Numbered from the stretch's first letter, positions 1-6,728 are shown. The stretch is 6,848 nt of DNA from an uncultured Clostridia bacterium (GCA_947629295.1 CANRDH010000084.1:1-6848), one strand, 5' to 3'. The notes: generated by a model not told the origin, from the letters alone. Program-made: numbers and translations.

Positions 1-645
1 AGAGAGTTGGCGGCGAGAACGGATTCTCTTGTGGTATTTCCGGAATATACACTTTCGCCCGAAGCAAAATATCCTGTCGCATTGGAGCAATGCTATTTTG
101 TGCTTTCACATCTGCGGGAAATGGCGGGTCAATATGTCCGAAAAAATGAGGATGACAGATTAATTGTGGCAGGCGACAGCGTAGGGGGAAATATGGCTGT
201 TGCAATGGTGATGATGTCCAAAAAGCTCGGCGGCCCTGATATCAGTAAGCTGCTATTATATTATCCCGTTACCAATGCATATTTTGATACTTTGAGCTAC
301 CATGAATTTGCAGTTAATTATTATTTGTACAGAGAGGGAATGAGGTGGTTCTGGCGGCAGTATATAAGCTGTGCAGATGACAGCAGAGAAATAACCGCTT
401 CACCACTCAGAGCAAGTCTGAAATGTCTCAGCTGTTTTCCGCCGACAATGATCATAAACGGACAGGCTGATGTTTTATGCAGTGAGGGAGAGGCTCTTGC
501 CGATAAGCTGAGGTGTGCGGGAGTTGATGTGACCGCTGTGCGTATCAGGGGTATTATACATGATTTCGTTATGCTTAATTCACTTGACCGGACTTCTGCC
601 TGCCGTATAGCAATGGATGCTTCGACTGCATGGCTGAATCGCTGA
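1..645 (+). CDS. alpha/beta hydrolase, HSL (hormone-sensitive lipase) family, 5'-truncated by window edge
   Basis: Predicted serine esterase/lipase-type hydrolase acting on a carboxyl ester; the substrate cannot be told. The frame is open from the first base of the window, so the TTG at position 7 is probably internal rather than the real start. The usual N-terminal part with the HGGG oxyanion motif is missing and should lie upstream. Visible motifs: a YTLSPEAKYPVALEQ stretch matching the family's Y-x-LAPE-x-xxP-A region, the nucleophile elbow GDSVGG (Ser codon at 178-180), a GQADVL block giving the acid (Asp codon 469-471) and GIIHDF giving the base (His codon 559-561). The triad is therefore intact and in the right order. 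No membrane segment is visible in this part. The gene converges on the ABC permease gene across 83 bp and shows no functional link to it. The family call is secure; the specificity is unknown. Confidence 0.88.
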   Translation, partial: RELAARTDSLVVFPEYTLSPEAKYPVALEQCYFVLSHLREMAGQYVRKNEDDRLIVAGDSVGGNMAVAMVMMSKKLGGPDISKLLLYYPVTNAYFDTLSYHEFAVNYYLYREGMRWFWRQYISCADDSREITASPLRASLKCLSCFPPTMIINGQADVLCSEGEALADKLRCAGVDVTAVRIRGIIHDFVMLNSLDRTSACRIAMDASTAWLNR

Positions 646-690
646 AAAATTTAATATGACTCTCTGATTAATATTCAGAGATATATACAT

Positions 691-730
691 ACCTGTAAAA
701 TCATTTTGTATTTTACGGGTATTATTTATT
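691..730. terminator. hairpin between convergent genes, probable terminator
   Basis: An 11-bp stem (691-701 with 710-720, one G-T wobble) closes an 8-nt loop and is followed on the plus strand by the T-rich stretch ATTATTTATT. It lies 45 bp after the hydrolase stop and directly beyond the permease stop on the other strand, so it could end both transcripts. The tail is cleaner for plus-strand transcription. A weaker 6-bp hairpin (662-667 with 675-680) sits just before it. Confidence 0.6.
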
Positions 731-3236
731 AGATATCTGCCGTATTAAGTCTTTCTATAATATTTTCATCAATAAGAGAACGCACAGCACGTTTTATTGC
801 TATATGACTGCCGATATACAGCAACACAACCGTAAGAATAAATACGGGCATGACATAAAATAAAAATATATCCCATGTCTTTATGTTCCGTGCTACATAT
901 GCAAAGAACAAGGAAATACCCCAGCCTGCCGCCGTCCCCGTTATTGTTCCTATTATAAGAATACGGTGTGCTTCGGATAATATGAGCCTGCGTATTACCC
1001 CCACCCTTGCACCGATTGCACGCATGACTGCATAGCTCATAATATTTGAGCGAACCTGAATATAATTTGAGAAAACAACAGCGGTAATAATCATAATGAC
1101 AAACACAAAAATACTCAGTATAAGCTGAAAGGTCTGTGCATTGACATCATCGTAAAATTCCTTTGCCATTTCACTGTAATTATATAATTCTACATCATCG
1201 CCGGAAAGGCTAAGAACAAACTCAAGCTGATCCTCGATTTCCGTTGTTTTTTCAATATTCGATTTATCGGTATTTTTCAGTACCAGTTCTTCATAGTTAA
1301 GGTCGGGATACACAGAAAATAAGTAATCAAGTGAAACAACAAGATCATTCATATCCGCCTTTACCGCATCATATGTTGACGTTACCTTTATCTGCGTACA
1401 CTCAAAGCTTATATGCTCATAAATATTTTCTTCGGTCGCGTTTTTGTCGGGAATTGGTATTATCATCGTAAATACATCGCCCACAGAGCAAAGACTGTCG
1501 GGGGCAATTATGCCCTTTCCTGAATTAAATTCATCCATATCAAAGCTTCCGTTTGTAATGTTTATATTTTTTTCGACGCATTTCTTTGACAGCCACCGAA
1601 CAGGCAAATCTATAATACAATCCTTCTCGGCATTGCCGCCCGCAAGCTTTATCATTTCCGAAGTTTTTTTATTTCTGAACAAAGGGTCAATTTTTTTTTC
1701 GGCAGCATCAATAAAGTGCTGCTCTATATATCTGTTTTCCGGTGATTTTGAAGAAGTAAGGAAAAAAGGATGGCATAAATTATAAACCGAAGCCTCCTCC
1801 ACCTCTATACTGCTGTCGGAAAGCAACTTGTCCGCGGCTTTTCTGTTAATTCCGGAGCCTGACGGGAATTGTATATAAAAGCTGTCGGAGTTGCCGCCGC
1901 CCCCCGTCATATGCAGGGAGTAATCCCTGTCATCGGTGAAAAAATCGGGATCCGCCCAGGTTGTTCCTCTGGCATTGAAGAGCGGAAGAAAGGAGCCGAA
2001 TACCGACATTCCCACACAAAGGAAAATCATCGTGATACAGGTAATCTTTTCAATACGGTTTTTTCTGCCGTATGCGTTGTGACAGCATTTCTTCAGTTCG
2101 GTACGTGATTTCCTTGATTTTTTGGTAGTATATATTTCTTCCCTGACAGGGGATTTCTTATAGAATTTTTTAAGCTGAACGAAAAACGAAACCGTAATTA
2201 TCAACGCACTTGCCATTGCCGCGCATAAAAAAGGAACTGTTCCGGCAGAAATCAGGAGTGAACGGGATGAATATGACGAAATCCAATGGAGTATAAAAAG
2301 TATCAGTGCCGATATCAGTATGGAAATTATAAGAGACAGGAGCCAGAAGATAAGAATGTATATAAGTATCATTTTTTTGGCTTTTTTCTTGGAAAAGCCG
2401 ATACACCGCAAAAGCCTCAGATGTTTTTCAATATCCTTAAAAAAATACGAGGAAACAGAAAAAATACCGACTACCGAAGTAATTACAAAAAAGAGTGTAA
2501 GAGGTATGAATATAATATTATTTACCCTGATTTTTGTCTGCATTTGCTGACTGTCCGCCCAAGAAGAATAGGTGCTTTCAGATTCGAGATTACGAGTAAG
2601 AAAAGTATCTTCCCCGGCGACAATATGTACATACAAAGGAGCAATATCCTCATCCCCGATAAGTATTGTCGGTATGCTGATCCTCTGGGATCCGTTGTAT
2701 TTTTCTCTTAAGCTCCTGAAGAAGTTGTCCGTTATACCTGTCAGTATAAATTCTTTTGTTATTGTATTTCCGCTGCTGTCTTTAATTTCAAAGCTTACTC
2801 TGTCGCCGATATCCGCCTTAAGTCCGAGGAGATCATATGTCAGTTTTTCGATTGCAGCCTCGTCCTGATTTTGCGGAAGTCTGCCCTGCCGCATTGTTAT
2901 AGGTATAAGACCTGCCGCATTTTCGTCCGCATAGCCTATTGTAATATTCTGATCGTCAGAGTTTAAACTCCAATAGCCTTTGAGCAGGCCCGCATTTTCA
3001 TTGGTAAGCTCTTTTTTATTTTCGGAAACGATATCTTCGTTCACATAATAGTCTATTAGTGCGTATGCTCCGTTTTTTTGTTTATATTTTTCATTCTCGC
3101 TATATTTGAAGCTGTCATTATACCACATAACCGTAATAATGGCAGTTATAAAGAGTGATATGCATATGACAAGGCTGATAAATCTTCCTTTATGCGAACG
3201 TATATATTTACTGATAATAAAGAGGGAGCCTTTCAT
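729..3236 (-). CDS. ABC transporter permease, two FtsX-like (MacB-type) domains
   Basis: Membrane subunit of an ABC exporter or extracellular-face mechanotransmitter, working with the ATPase encoded just upstream. The 835-aa protein shows a duplicated plan: TM1 about residues 19-38, a first outside domain about 39-238, TM2-TM4 about 239-262, 289-317 and 328-352, a cytoplasmic linker, TM5 about 398-420, a second and larger outside domain about 421-701, then TM6-TM8 about 702-724, 758-781 and 790-813. Each half carries the FtsX signature loop before its third-from-last helix pair (LRLLRCIGFSKKK at 273-285; YAVMRAIGARVGVIRRLIL at 735-753). The start ATG overlaps the ATPase stop as ATGA, and a GGGGG ribosome site lies 9 nt upstream inside the ATPase gene. 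Family members serve in antimicrobial-peptide resistance, lantibiotic immunity, lipoprotein release or peptide export; the substrate here is not visible. A run of nine A bases lies in the coding strand (1691-1699). Confidence 0.9.
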   Translation of the reverse strand: MKGSLFIISKYIRSHKGRFISLVICISLFITAIITVMWYNDSFKYSENEKYKQKNGAYALIDYYVNEDIVSENKKELTNENAGLLKGYWSLNSDDQNITIGYADENAAGLIPITMRQGRLPQNQDEAAIEKLTYDLLGLKADIGDRVSFEIKDSSGNTITKEFILTGITDNFFRSLREKYNGSQRISIPTILIGDEDIAPLYVHIVAGEDTFLTRNLESESTYSSWADSQQMQTKIRVNNIIFIPLTLFFVITSVVGIFSVSSYFFKDIEKHLRLLRCIGFSKKKAKKMILIYILIFWLLSLIISILISALILFILHWISSYSSRSLLISAGTVPFLCAAMASALIITVSFFVQLKKFYKKSPVREEIYTTKKSRKSRTELKKCCHNAYGRKNRIEKITCITMIFLCVGMSVFGSFLPLFNARGTTWADPDFFTDDRDYSLHMTGGGGNSDSFYIQFPSGSGINRKAADKLLSDSSIEVEEASVYNLCHPFFLTSSKSPENRYIEQHFIDAAEKKIDPLFRNKKTSEMIKLAGGNAEKDCIIDLPVRWLSKKCVEKNINITNGSFDMDEFNSGKGIIAPDSLCSVGDVFTMIIPIPDKNATEENIYEHISFECTQIKVTSTYDAVKADMNDLVVSLDYLFSVYPDLNYEELVLKNTDKSNIEKTTEIEDQLEFVLSLSGDDVELYNYSEMAKEFYDDVNAQTFQLILSIFVFVIMIITAVVFSNYIQVRSNIMSYAVMRAIGARVGVIRRLILSEAHRILIIGTITGTAAGWGISLFFAYVARNIKTWDIFLFYVMPVFILTVVLLYIGSHIAIKRAVRSLIDENIIERLNTADI

Positions 3237-3904
3237 TGTATGTCACCCCCTAAAACACCGTCACTTATTGTAATGATTCTGTCAAAGCGTTTTGCGATGC
3301 TTTCGTCATGTGTTACTACTATAAGAGTTACGTTCAATTTGTTTGAAATATTGAAAAGGAGGTCGATAACCGCTTTGGAACTTTTCTTATCTAGATTTCC
3401 CGTAGGCTCGTCACATAGCAGAACAGTCGGTTCATTAGCTAAAGCACGGGCAATAGCCACCCTTTGCTGTTGACCTCCCGAAAGCTTTGAGGGAAGGTGT
3501 TCGCATCTTGAATCAAGATCGAGATATTCCGCAAGCTTATCTATGCGGGTTTTATCAATTTTTTTACTTTGGAGCATTAGCGGCAGTATGATATTCTCGT
3601 AGGCTGTAAACTCCGGCAAAAGGTTGAATGACTGAAAAACTATGCCGATATTTTTCAGGCGGAAGTCGTCAAGCTTATTCTGAGACATTTCGGTAATATC
3701 CGTATTGTCATATTTTATACTTCCGCTGTCGGCGCGTTCAAGACCCGCGATCAGATGAAGAAGTGTAGATTTTCCGGAGCCGCTTGCACCGGTAACGGCA
3801 ATTTGTTCGCCGCTTTTTATTTTAAGCGAGCAGTTTTTAATTGCCATGACAGGGGCTGCACCACCGGTGTAGGTTTTAGAAAGGCCATTTACTGTAATAT
3901 CCAT
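3233..3904 (-). CDS. ABC transporter ATP-binding protein, LolD/MacB/SalX type
   Basis: Cytoplasmic ATPase that powers the FtsX-like permease encoded next to it. The 223-aa protein has the full motif set: Walker A GASGSGKST (39-47), Q-loop Gln91 in VFQSFNLLPEFT, signature LSGGQQQR (141-148), Walker B VLLCDEP (161-167, catalytic Glu166), D-loop GNLD (169-172) and switch His199 (VVTHD). FQSFNLLP and DEPTGNLD are typical of the LolD/MacB/FtsE branch that partners FtsX-fold permeases. I chose the ATG at 3904 because CGGAGG sits 8 nt upstream and the protein then begins MDITVNGLSKTY, as the family does. A longer frame from GTG at 3943 would add 13 residues and place the ribosome site inside the coding region, so it is rejected. 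The stop codon overlaps the permease ATG by 4 bp. The gene starts 169 bp after the kinase stop and probably has its own promoter. Confidence 0.94.
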   Translation of the reverse strand: MDITVNGLSKTYTGGAAPVMAIKNCSLKIKSGEQIAVTGASGSGKSTLLHLIAGLERADSGSIKYDNTDITEMSQNKLDDFRLKNIGIVFQSFNLLPEFTAYENIILPLMLQSKKIDKTRIDKLAEYLDLDSRCEHLPSKLSGGQQQRVAIARALANEPTVLLCDEPTGNLDKKSSKAVIDLLFNISNKLNVTLIVVTHDESIAKRFDRIITISDGVLGGDIQ

Positions 3905-3912
3905 ATTTACAT

Positions 3913-3918
3913 CCTCCG
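3913..3918 (-). promoter_or_regulatory. ribosome binding site deciding the ATPase start
   Basis: CGGAGG on the minus strand, 8 nt before the ATG at 3904. It sets the start there rather than at the upstream in-frame GTG (3943). Confidence 0.8.
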
Positions 3919-3943
3919 ATAGATTAAAATATTTTATATTCAC

Positions 3944-3972
3944 AGTATAATAACATTTCCCTGAAATTAAAA
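3944..3972 (-). promoter_or_regulatory. candidate promoter of the ABC genes
   Basis: A minus-strand -10 box TATACT (3949 down to 3944) lies about 40 bp before the ATPase ATG. Seventeen bases upstream the -35 position reads TTTTAA (3972-3967), a poor match to TTGACA. A good -10 with a poor -35, directly behind a tandem repeat, is what an activator-dependent promoter looks like; that reading is inference. Confidence 0.45.
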
Positions 3973-4014
3973 TCTTTCCGTTGTTTTTGGTACTTATTCC
4001 GTGTCATTTGGTGC
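3973..4014 (-). repeat. tandem 21-bp imperfect direct repeat, probable activator site
   Basis: Two adjacent 21-bp units (4014-3994 and 3993-3973, read on the minus strand) agree at 14 of 21 positions, with the pattern G-N-ACCAAA-N4-ACGGAA-NN-A. The period equals two helical turns, and the block ends exactly at the weak -35 of the ABC promoter. LytTR regulators bind direct repeats spaced about 21-22 bp just upstream of -35, so the neighbouring response regulator is the first suspect. The units only partly resemble the published LytTR consensus. Confidence 0.5.
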
Positions 4015-4073
4015 AGGAGTATCAACATCGCCAATCTGTGTATTTTCCCGCCGTGTCCGCTTTAAAATTATTG

Positions 4074-5423
4074 TTATATTTGCTGTTTATTTTGCGGTCT
4101 GAGCATAACGCTGACAATAAACATATCTTCGTCCTCACTTATATCAAGAATACCGTCATATTTTTTAGCGATGCTTTCCACGCTTTTTAAGCCGTAGCCG
4201 TGATATATATTATCCGATTTTGAACTGTGCAGCCCGGCGTTATTTTTTAAAACAGATCGCTCTATCCGATTTTTCACAGTAAAAATATAATAGCCTCCTT
4301 TTTCGGTAACGGATATGCTAAGCTGCCTGTTATACCCTATTTTCTGCAATGCCTCTATCGCATTATCGCATAAATTGCCCAGCAGAGAAATTAAATCCGT
4401 GCCGTCTATATTCTCAATGCTGCTCTTAATTACGGTTTTTATGTCAATATCGTTTTCCTTGGATCTTTTGTATATAACATTAAGTATTGAATTCAGATAT
4501 GGGTTCGATGTGCCGAATATATATGATGTTTTCTCAAGCTCGTTCTTTAAACTGTCACACAGCTTTTCAGCTTCATTTATATTTCCGCTCTCCATAAGCT
4601 CGGATATACATAATATCCGGTTTTTCATATCATGCTTGATTTTTGCAATCTCTCTGATATATTGATTTGACTGTTCAATTTGAGCTTTATACATCTCCTG
4701 TTCGCTTTGCATAACTTCATTTTGTATTTTTAAAACATGGCTTTTGTAAATTTTCTCAATCAGCAATATAACTGATATATTAACGACGATTATTGTAAAT
4801 ATTATAGCTTCAATATAATATCTGACCCAATATTCAACGAAGAAATTTGACGCCGTTCCGAAAAGAAATATTATTACTATGAATGATATACAAAATACGG
4901 CAGTATGTGTTATAATGTCCTTACGGATTTTTTTACAGGATTTTTTTCGGGCGAATATATAAATTAAAAATCCTGCCGTAAAATAAGCGGATAAATCAAA
5001 TATTGTTATATATTCCGGATTCTTCCGAAAAAGAGCGTCAGGATCCGAATATATAACAAATACTGCAAATAAATAAAACAGTACCGAGGATATAAGGAAA
5101 ATTAAATTTATCAGCAATGGAATCCCGATTTTTTGTGATATCCTGTTTTTAAATACAAATAAACAGTATAAAACCGATATAACCGAAAATGCAATCGCCC
5201 TTAACCCTGCACGCCATAGCAGGGCACAGTCCAATATCACAATTATCGAATTCCCTATAAAATAATCAGCCAAGAGCATCAGTGCAGATGTCGGAATTAT
5301 AAATGCAAGAGTTTTAGCCTTGCTGTATTTGCGTGATAAAAAGCAGCCGCAAAGCATTGTGAGTACGACCGGAAATGCACAATTAACGAACAGGGCAAAT
5401 ATTTCCTGAAATATATTATTCAT
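4074..5423 (-). CDS. sensor histidine kinase, AgrC/HPK10-type with GHKL ATPase domain
   Basis: Membrane sensor kinase that autophosphorylates and passes phosphate to the LytTR regulator encoded before it. The 449-aa protein has about six to seven membrane helices in residues 9-223, a short coiled linker (about 228-262), a phosphoacceptor box KHDMKNR with His264, an N-box LLGNLCDNAIEAL (347-359, Asn350 and Asn354) and a G-box HGYGLKS (408-414). H-D-x-x-N-R, the polytopic sensor and the LytTR partner define the AgrC/ComD-like class, which often senses peptides. There is no separate outside sensor domain, so the ligand probably meets the membrane region. The ATG overlaps the regulator's stop by 8 bp; AAGGAG lies 11 nt upstream, a little far, so coupling likely aids translation. 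No AgrB or AgrD homologue is in the window, so the signal is unknown. Confidence 0.92.
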   Translation of the reverse strand: MNNIFQEIFALFVNCAFPVVLTMLCGCFLSRKYSKAKTLAFIIPTSALMLLADYFIGNSIIVILDCALLWRAGLRAIAFSVISVLYCLFVFKNRISQKIGIPLLINLIFLISSVLFYLFAVFVIYSDPDALFRKNPEYITIFDLSAYFTAGFLIYIFARKKSCKKIRKDIITHTAVFCISFIVIIFLFGTASNFFVEYWVRYYIEAIIFTIIVVNISVILLIEKIYKSHVLKIQNEVMQSEQEMYKAQIEQSNQYIREIAKIKHDMKNRILCISELMESGNINEAEKLCDSLKNELEKTSYIFGTSNPYLNSILNVIYKRSKENDIDIKTVIKSSIENIDGTDLISLLGNLCDNAIEALQKIGYNRQLSISVTEKGGYYIFTVKNRIERSVLKNNAGLHSSKSDNIYHGYGLKSVESIAKKYDGILDISEDEDMFIVSVMLRPQNKQQI

Positions 5424-6111
5424 TCAGCACTGCACTCCTTTTGAGAAATTCGGTTTTTACATATTTCAGTCTGTTCCTGCTCACCGGAACGGATCCGGAA
5501 TCTGATAACGTAATCTCATTTGAAGAGATCCGCAATATATGGTCAAGATTTACAATATATCCGGCATGAACACGAATAAATCCGTGGCTGTGCAGTTTTT
5601 CTTCAATTTCAGCGAGGGTGTTCCTTTGGGTATAGGTTTTATCTGTTGTATGTATAATAATACTGTTTACCATTTTTTCGATATAGATTATGTCCGAAAG
5701 TCTGATTTTATAAATCTGCGAGTTTATTGTTACGGTAAGAAAGTGCATAAGCTGATTGCTTCTGTTAAATCTTTTTATAACGCTTTCAAAATCCTCCGTA
5801 AGTCTGCCTTTTCTTATAAAACCAACGGAGTCAGTTGAATTATATGCTTCAAAAACGAGAGCTTCCTTATTTGTTACAAAAATAATAGAGGTATTGTTTT
5901 TATCGTAGTGCCTTGCAAGCTCTATTCCGTTTAATCTTGGCATATCAATATCAAGAAAAAGCAAATCGTAGCTTTTTCCTGAATTTAACAGGACGATAGG
6001 GCTTGTATATGTATCAAGTATCTCAATATTATCGGAAAATGTCTTTTTTATCAACTTTACCATTATATTTATAAAGCTCTGTTCATCATCACATACGGCT
6101 ATCTTCAGCAT
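5416..6111 (-). CDS. LytTR-family response regulator (receiver plus LytTR DNA-binding domain)
   Basis: Transcription factor activated by phosphate from the kinase encoded next to it. From the chosen start it has 231 residues. The receiver domain (about 1-115) shows the acidic pair Asp8-Asp9 (AVCDDE), the phosphoacceptor Asp54 in LFLDIDMP, the switch Thr80 (FVTN) and Lys101 (IRKG). The LytTR domain (about 122-226) carries FIRVHAGYIVNLDHI and ends VPVSRNRLKYVK, both typical. Start choice: ATG 6111 gives MLKIAVCDDE, the usual family N-terminus. ATG 6129 would add six residues (MKLVFY) and cannot be excluded; neither has a good ribosome site (GAAG lies 1 nt before 6129 and only weak GG before 6111). 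This is the first gene of the operon, its stop lies inside the kinase start, and it has the strongest promoter in the window. Likely targets are the ABC promoter and possibly its own. Confidence 0.92.
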   Translation of the reverse strand: MLKIAVCDDEQSFINIMVKLIKKTFSDNIEILDTYTSPIVLLNSGKSYDLLFLDIDMPRLNGIELARHYDKNNTSIIFVTNKEALVFEAYNSTDSVGFIRKGRLTEDFESVIKRFNRSNQLMHFLTVTINSQIYKIRLSDIIYIEKMVNSIIIHTTDKTYTQRNTLAEIEEKLHSHGFIRVHAGYIVNLDHILRISSNEITLSDSGSVPVSRNRLKYVKTEFLKRSAVLNE

Positions 6112-6144
6112 ATAAAATACCAACTTCATACTTCAATTTTTTAT

Positions 6145-6200
6145 TGTACTGTCACTTAAAGTACCATATCAGATTTTATCATTGGTATAATGTGCTGTCA
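6145..6200. repeat. direct repeat TGT(A/G)CTGTCA in the divergent control region
   Basis: Ten-base copies at 6145-6154 and 6191-6200 differ at one position; the match extends to 11 of 13 with the three bases before each. The second copy overlaps the -35 of the regulator promoter and the first lies just downstream of its expected start site. The function is unknown; a protein binding site is possible. Confidence 0.35.
6162..6187. promoter_or_regulatory. candidate operator TACCA-N16-TGGTA around the regulator -10
   Basis: TACCA (6162-6166) and TGGTA (6183-6187) form an inverted repeat with centres 21 bp apart, two helical turns, and enclose the -10 box of the response-regulator promoter. The right arm continues as ATTGGTA, the exact complement of TACCAAT at 6306-6312 in the repressor promoter. 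The divergent XRE protein is the likeliest binder (inference). Confidence 0.4.
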
Positions 6201-6201
6201 A
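6173..6201 (-). promoter_or_regulatory. sigma-A type promoter of the regulator/kinase operon
   Basis: On the minus strand a perfect TTGACA (6201-6196) is followed after exactly 17 bp by TAAAAT (6178-6173), one mismatch from consensus. Transcription should start near 6166, leaving a leader of about 55 nt to ATG 6111 (37 nt to 6129). Because the promoter is intrinsically strong, a repressor would be expected; operator-like sequences overlap it. Confidence 0.8.
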
Positions 6202-6204
6202 TCC

Positions 6205-6223
6205 CCGGATGTAAAACATTCGG
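6205..6223. promoter_or_regulatory. interrupted palindrome CCGGATGT-AAA-ACATTCGG, possible operator
   Basis: Eight-base arms around a 3-bp spacer match at seven of eight positions. The dyad starts 4 bp upstream of the regulator -35, where an activator or a repressor dimer could act. CGGAT(G/A)TA is also repeated directly at 6206-6213 and 6221-6228. The binding protein is unknown. Confidence 0.4.
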
Positions 6224-6300
6224 ATATATAGGGTAAATGTATTTCATTATTGAATAAACCCGCATTTATAGGTTAATTCTTAACTTATAGATTTCTTATA

Positions 6301-6335
6301 AACTGTACCAATAACTGTTATACTTAACCCGGTGG
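6301..6335 (+). promoter_or_regulatory. candidate promoter and ribosome site of the XRE gene
   Basis: TGTTATACT (6316-6324) is an extended -10 element (TG-N-TATACT). The -35 position reads TTATAA (6296-6301), a poor match. TACCAAT (6306-6312) lies in the spacer and TGGTA (6333-6337) beyond the -10. The predicted start near 6331 would leave only about 10 nt of leader, carrying the GGTGG ribosome site (6331-6335), 5 nt before ATG 6341. AACTGT occurs twice here, 12 bp apart (6301-6306, 6313-6318). Confidence 0.45.
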
Positions 6336-6340
6336 TAATG

Positions 6341-6664
6341 ATGATAGATTATAAAGCAATCGGCAGGAGAATAAGTTTATACAGAAAAAAGAAAGGACTG
6401 ACACAGGCAGCCCTTTCGGAGATGTTGGGTGTATCCGAAAGCTATATAAGCCAGGTGGAGCGTGGAATCGCGAAAATCTCACTTTCCAGACTTGATGAAA
6501 TATCCGAGGTTTTATCAACGGATATTGCACTGCTCATTTCGGATAACGTTATTTTGCCGGATATGTCGGTCAACTCGGAGGTTTTTGAAATTATCAAAAA
6601 CTGGGATAAGGAAAAGACGGATTTCCTTATAAAACTTCTGTTGTGTGCCGACAAGCAGTTTTAA
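6341..6664 (+). CDS. XRE-family helix-turn-helix transcriptional regulator
   Basis: Small cytoplasmic DNA-binding protein, 107 aa, probably a repressor. The HTH_3/Cro-CI domain fills about residues 6-62: IGRRISLYRKKKGLTQAALSEMLGVSESYISQVERG is the classic XRE pattern, with the turn around Ala-Leu-Ser-Glu-Met-Leu-Gly and the recognition helix near SESYISQVERG. The roughly 40 residues after it are helical-looking and probably serve in dimerisation; there is no peptidase, TPR or sensor domain, so any inducer-sensing ability is not evident. Start choice: ATG 6341 lies 5 nt after GGTGG; ATG 6338 and GTG 6332 are in frame but too close to or inside that site. The gene is divergent from the response-regulator operon and shares a 0.2-kb control region with it, which suggests control of both itself and that operon. 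Confidence 0.9.
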   Translation: MIDYKAIGRRISLYRKKKGLTQAALSEMLGVSESYISQVERGIAKISLSRLDEISEVLSTDIALLISDNVILPDMSVNSEVFEIIKNWDKEKTDFLIKLLLCADKQF

Positions 6665-6683
6665 GGCGAGGCGGTATCATATT

Positions 6684-6728
6684 TCATTTAAAAAGTCTTC
6701 TAAGCCACTCATACCAAAATCCAAACAT
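6684..6728 (-). CDS. possible small aromatic/cationic peptide gene (14 aa, or 17 aa from ATG 6737)
   Basis: The frame encodes MFGFWYEWLRRLFK, or with three more residues (MKN) from ATG 6737. Support: an AAAGGG site 9 nt before ATG 6728, a strikingly amphipathic and Trp/Phe/Arg-rich composition, and a place in an otherwise empty stretch converging on the XRE gene. Against it: frames this short arise often by chance, no clear promoter was found, and I recognise no family. If real, it could be a signalling, membrane-active or toxin-like peptide; none of these can be chosen from sequence. Confidence 0.25.
   Translation of the reverse strand: MFGFWYEWLRRLFK

Noticed and set aside
2286..2711. 141-codon plus-strand frame and several shorter plus-strand frames across the permease, ATPase and kinase genes
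   Set aside because: They are antisense to well-supported genes, have Lys/Tyr- or Ser/Phe-heavy composition typical of reversed membrane-protein codons, and show no recognisable domain.
3905..3943. N-terminal extension of the ATPase from GTG 3943
   Set aside because: It contains the CGGAGG ribosome site for ATG 3904, and the family normally begins at the downstream Met.
3924..4028. 34-codon minus-strand frame in the kinase-ABC gap, ending LLYCEYKIF, which faintly recalls an AgrD-type Cys-containing peptide
   Set aside because: No ribosome site before the ATG, no acidic C-terminal tail or amphipathic leader as in AgrD, no AgrB nearby, and it runs through the tandem repeat and the candidate promoter.
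3999..4070. Open minus-strand stretch reading KRTRRENTQIGDVDTPAP and on to a stop, just after the kinase
   Set aside because: It has no start codon and follows a stop in its own frame; a decayed kinase tail is possible but cannot be shown.
4925..4949. Two GGATTTTTTT tracts close together in the kinase gene
   Set aside because: They simply encode two Lys-rich clusters in a cytoplasmic loop; no regulatory meaning is visible.
6266..6290. TTATAG repeated on both sides of GTTAA-TTC-TTAAC
   Set aside because: AT-rich and short; likely by chance, and it overlaps no clear promoter box.
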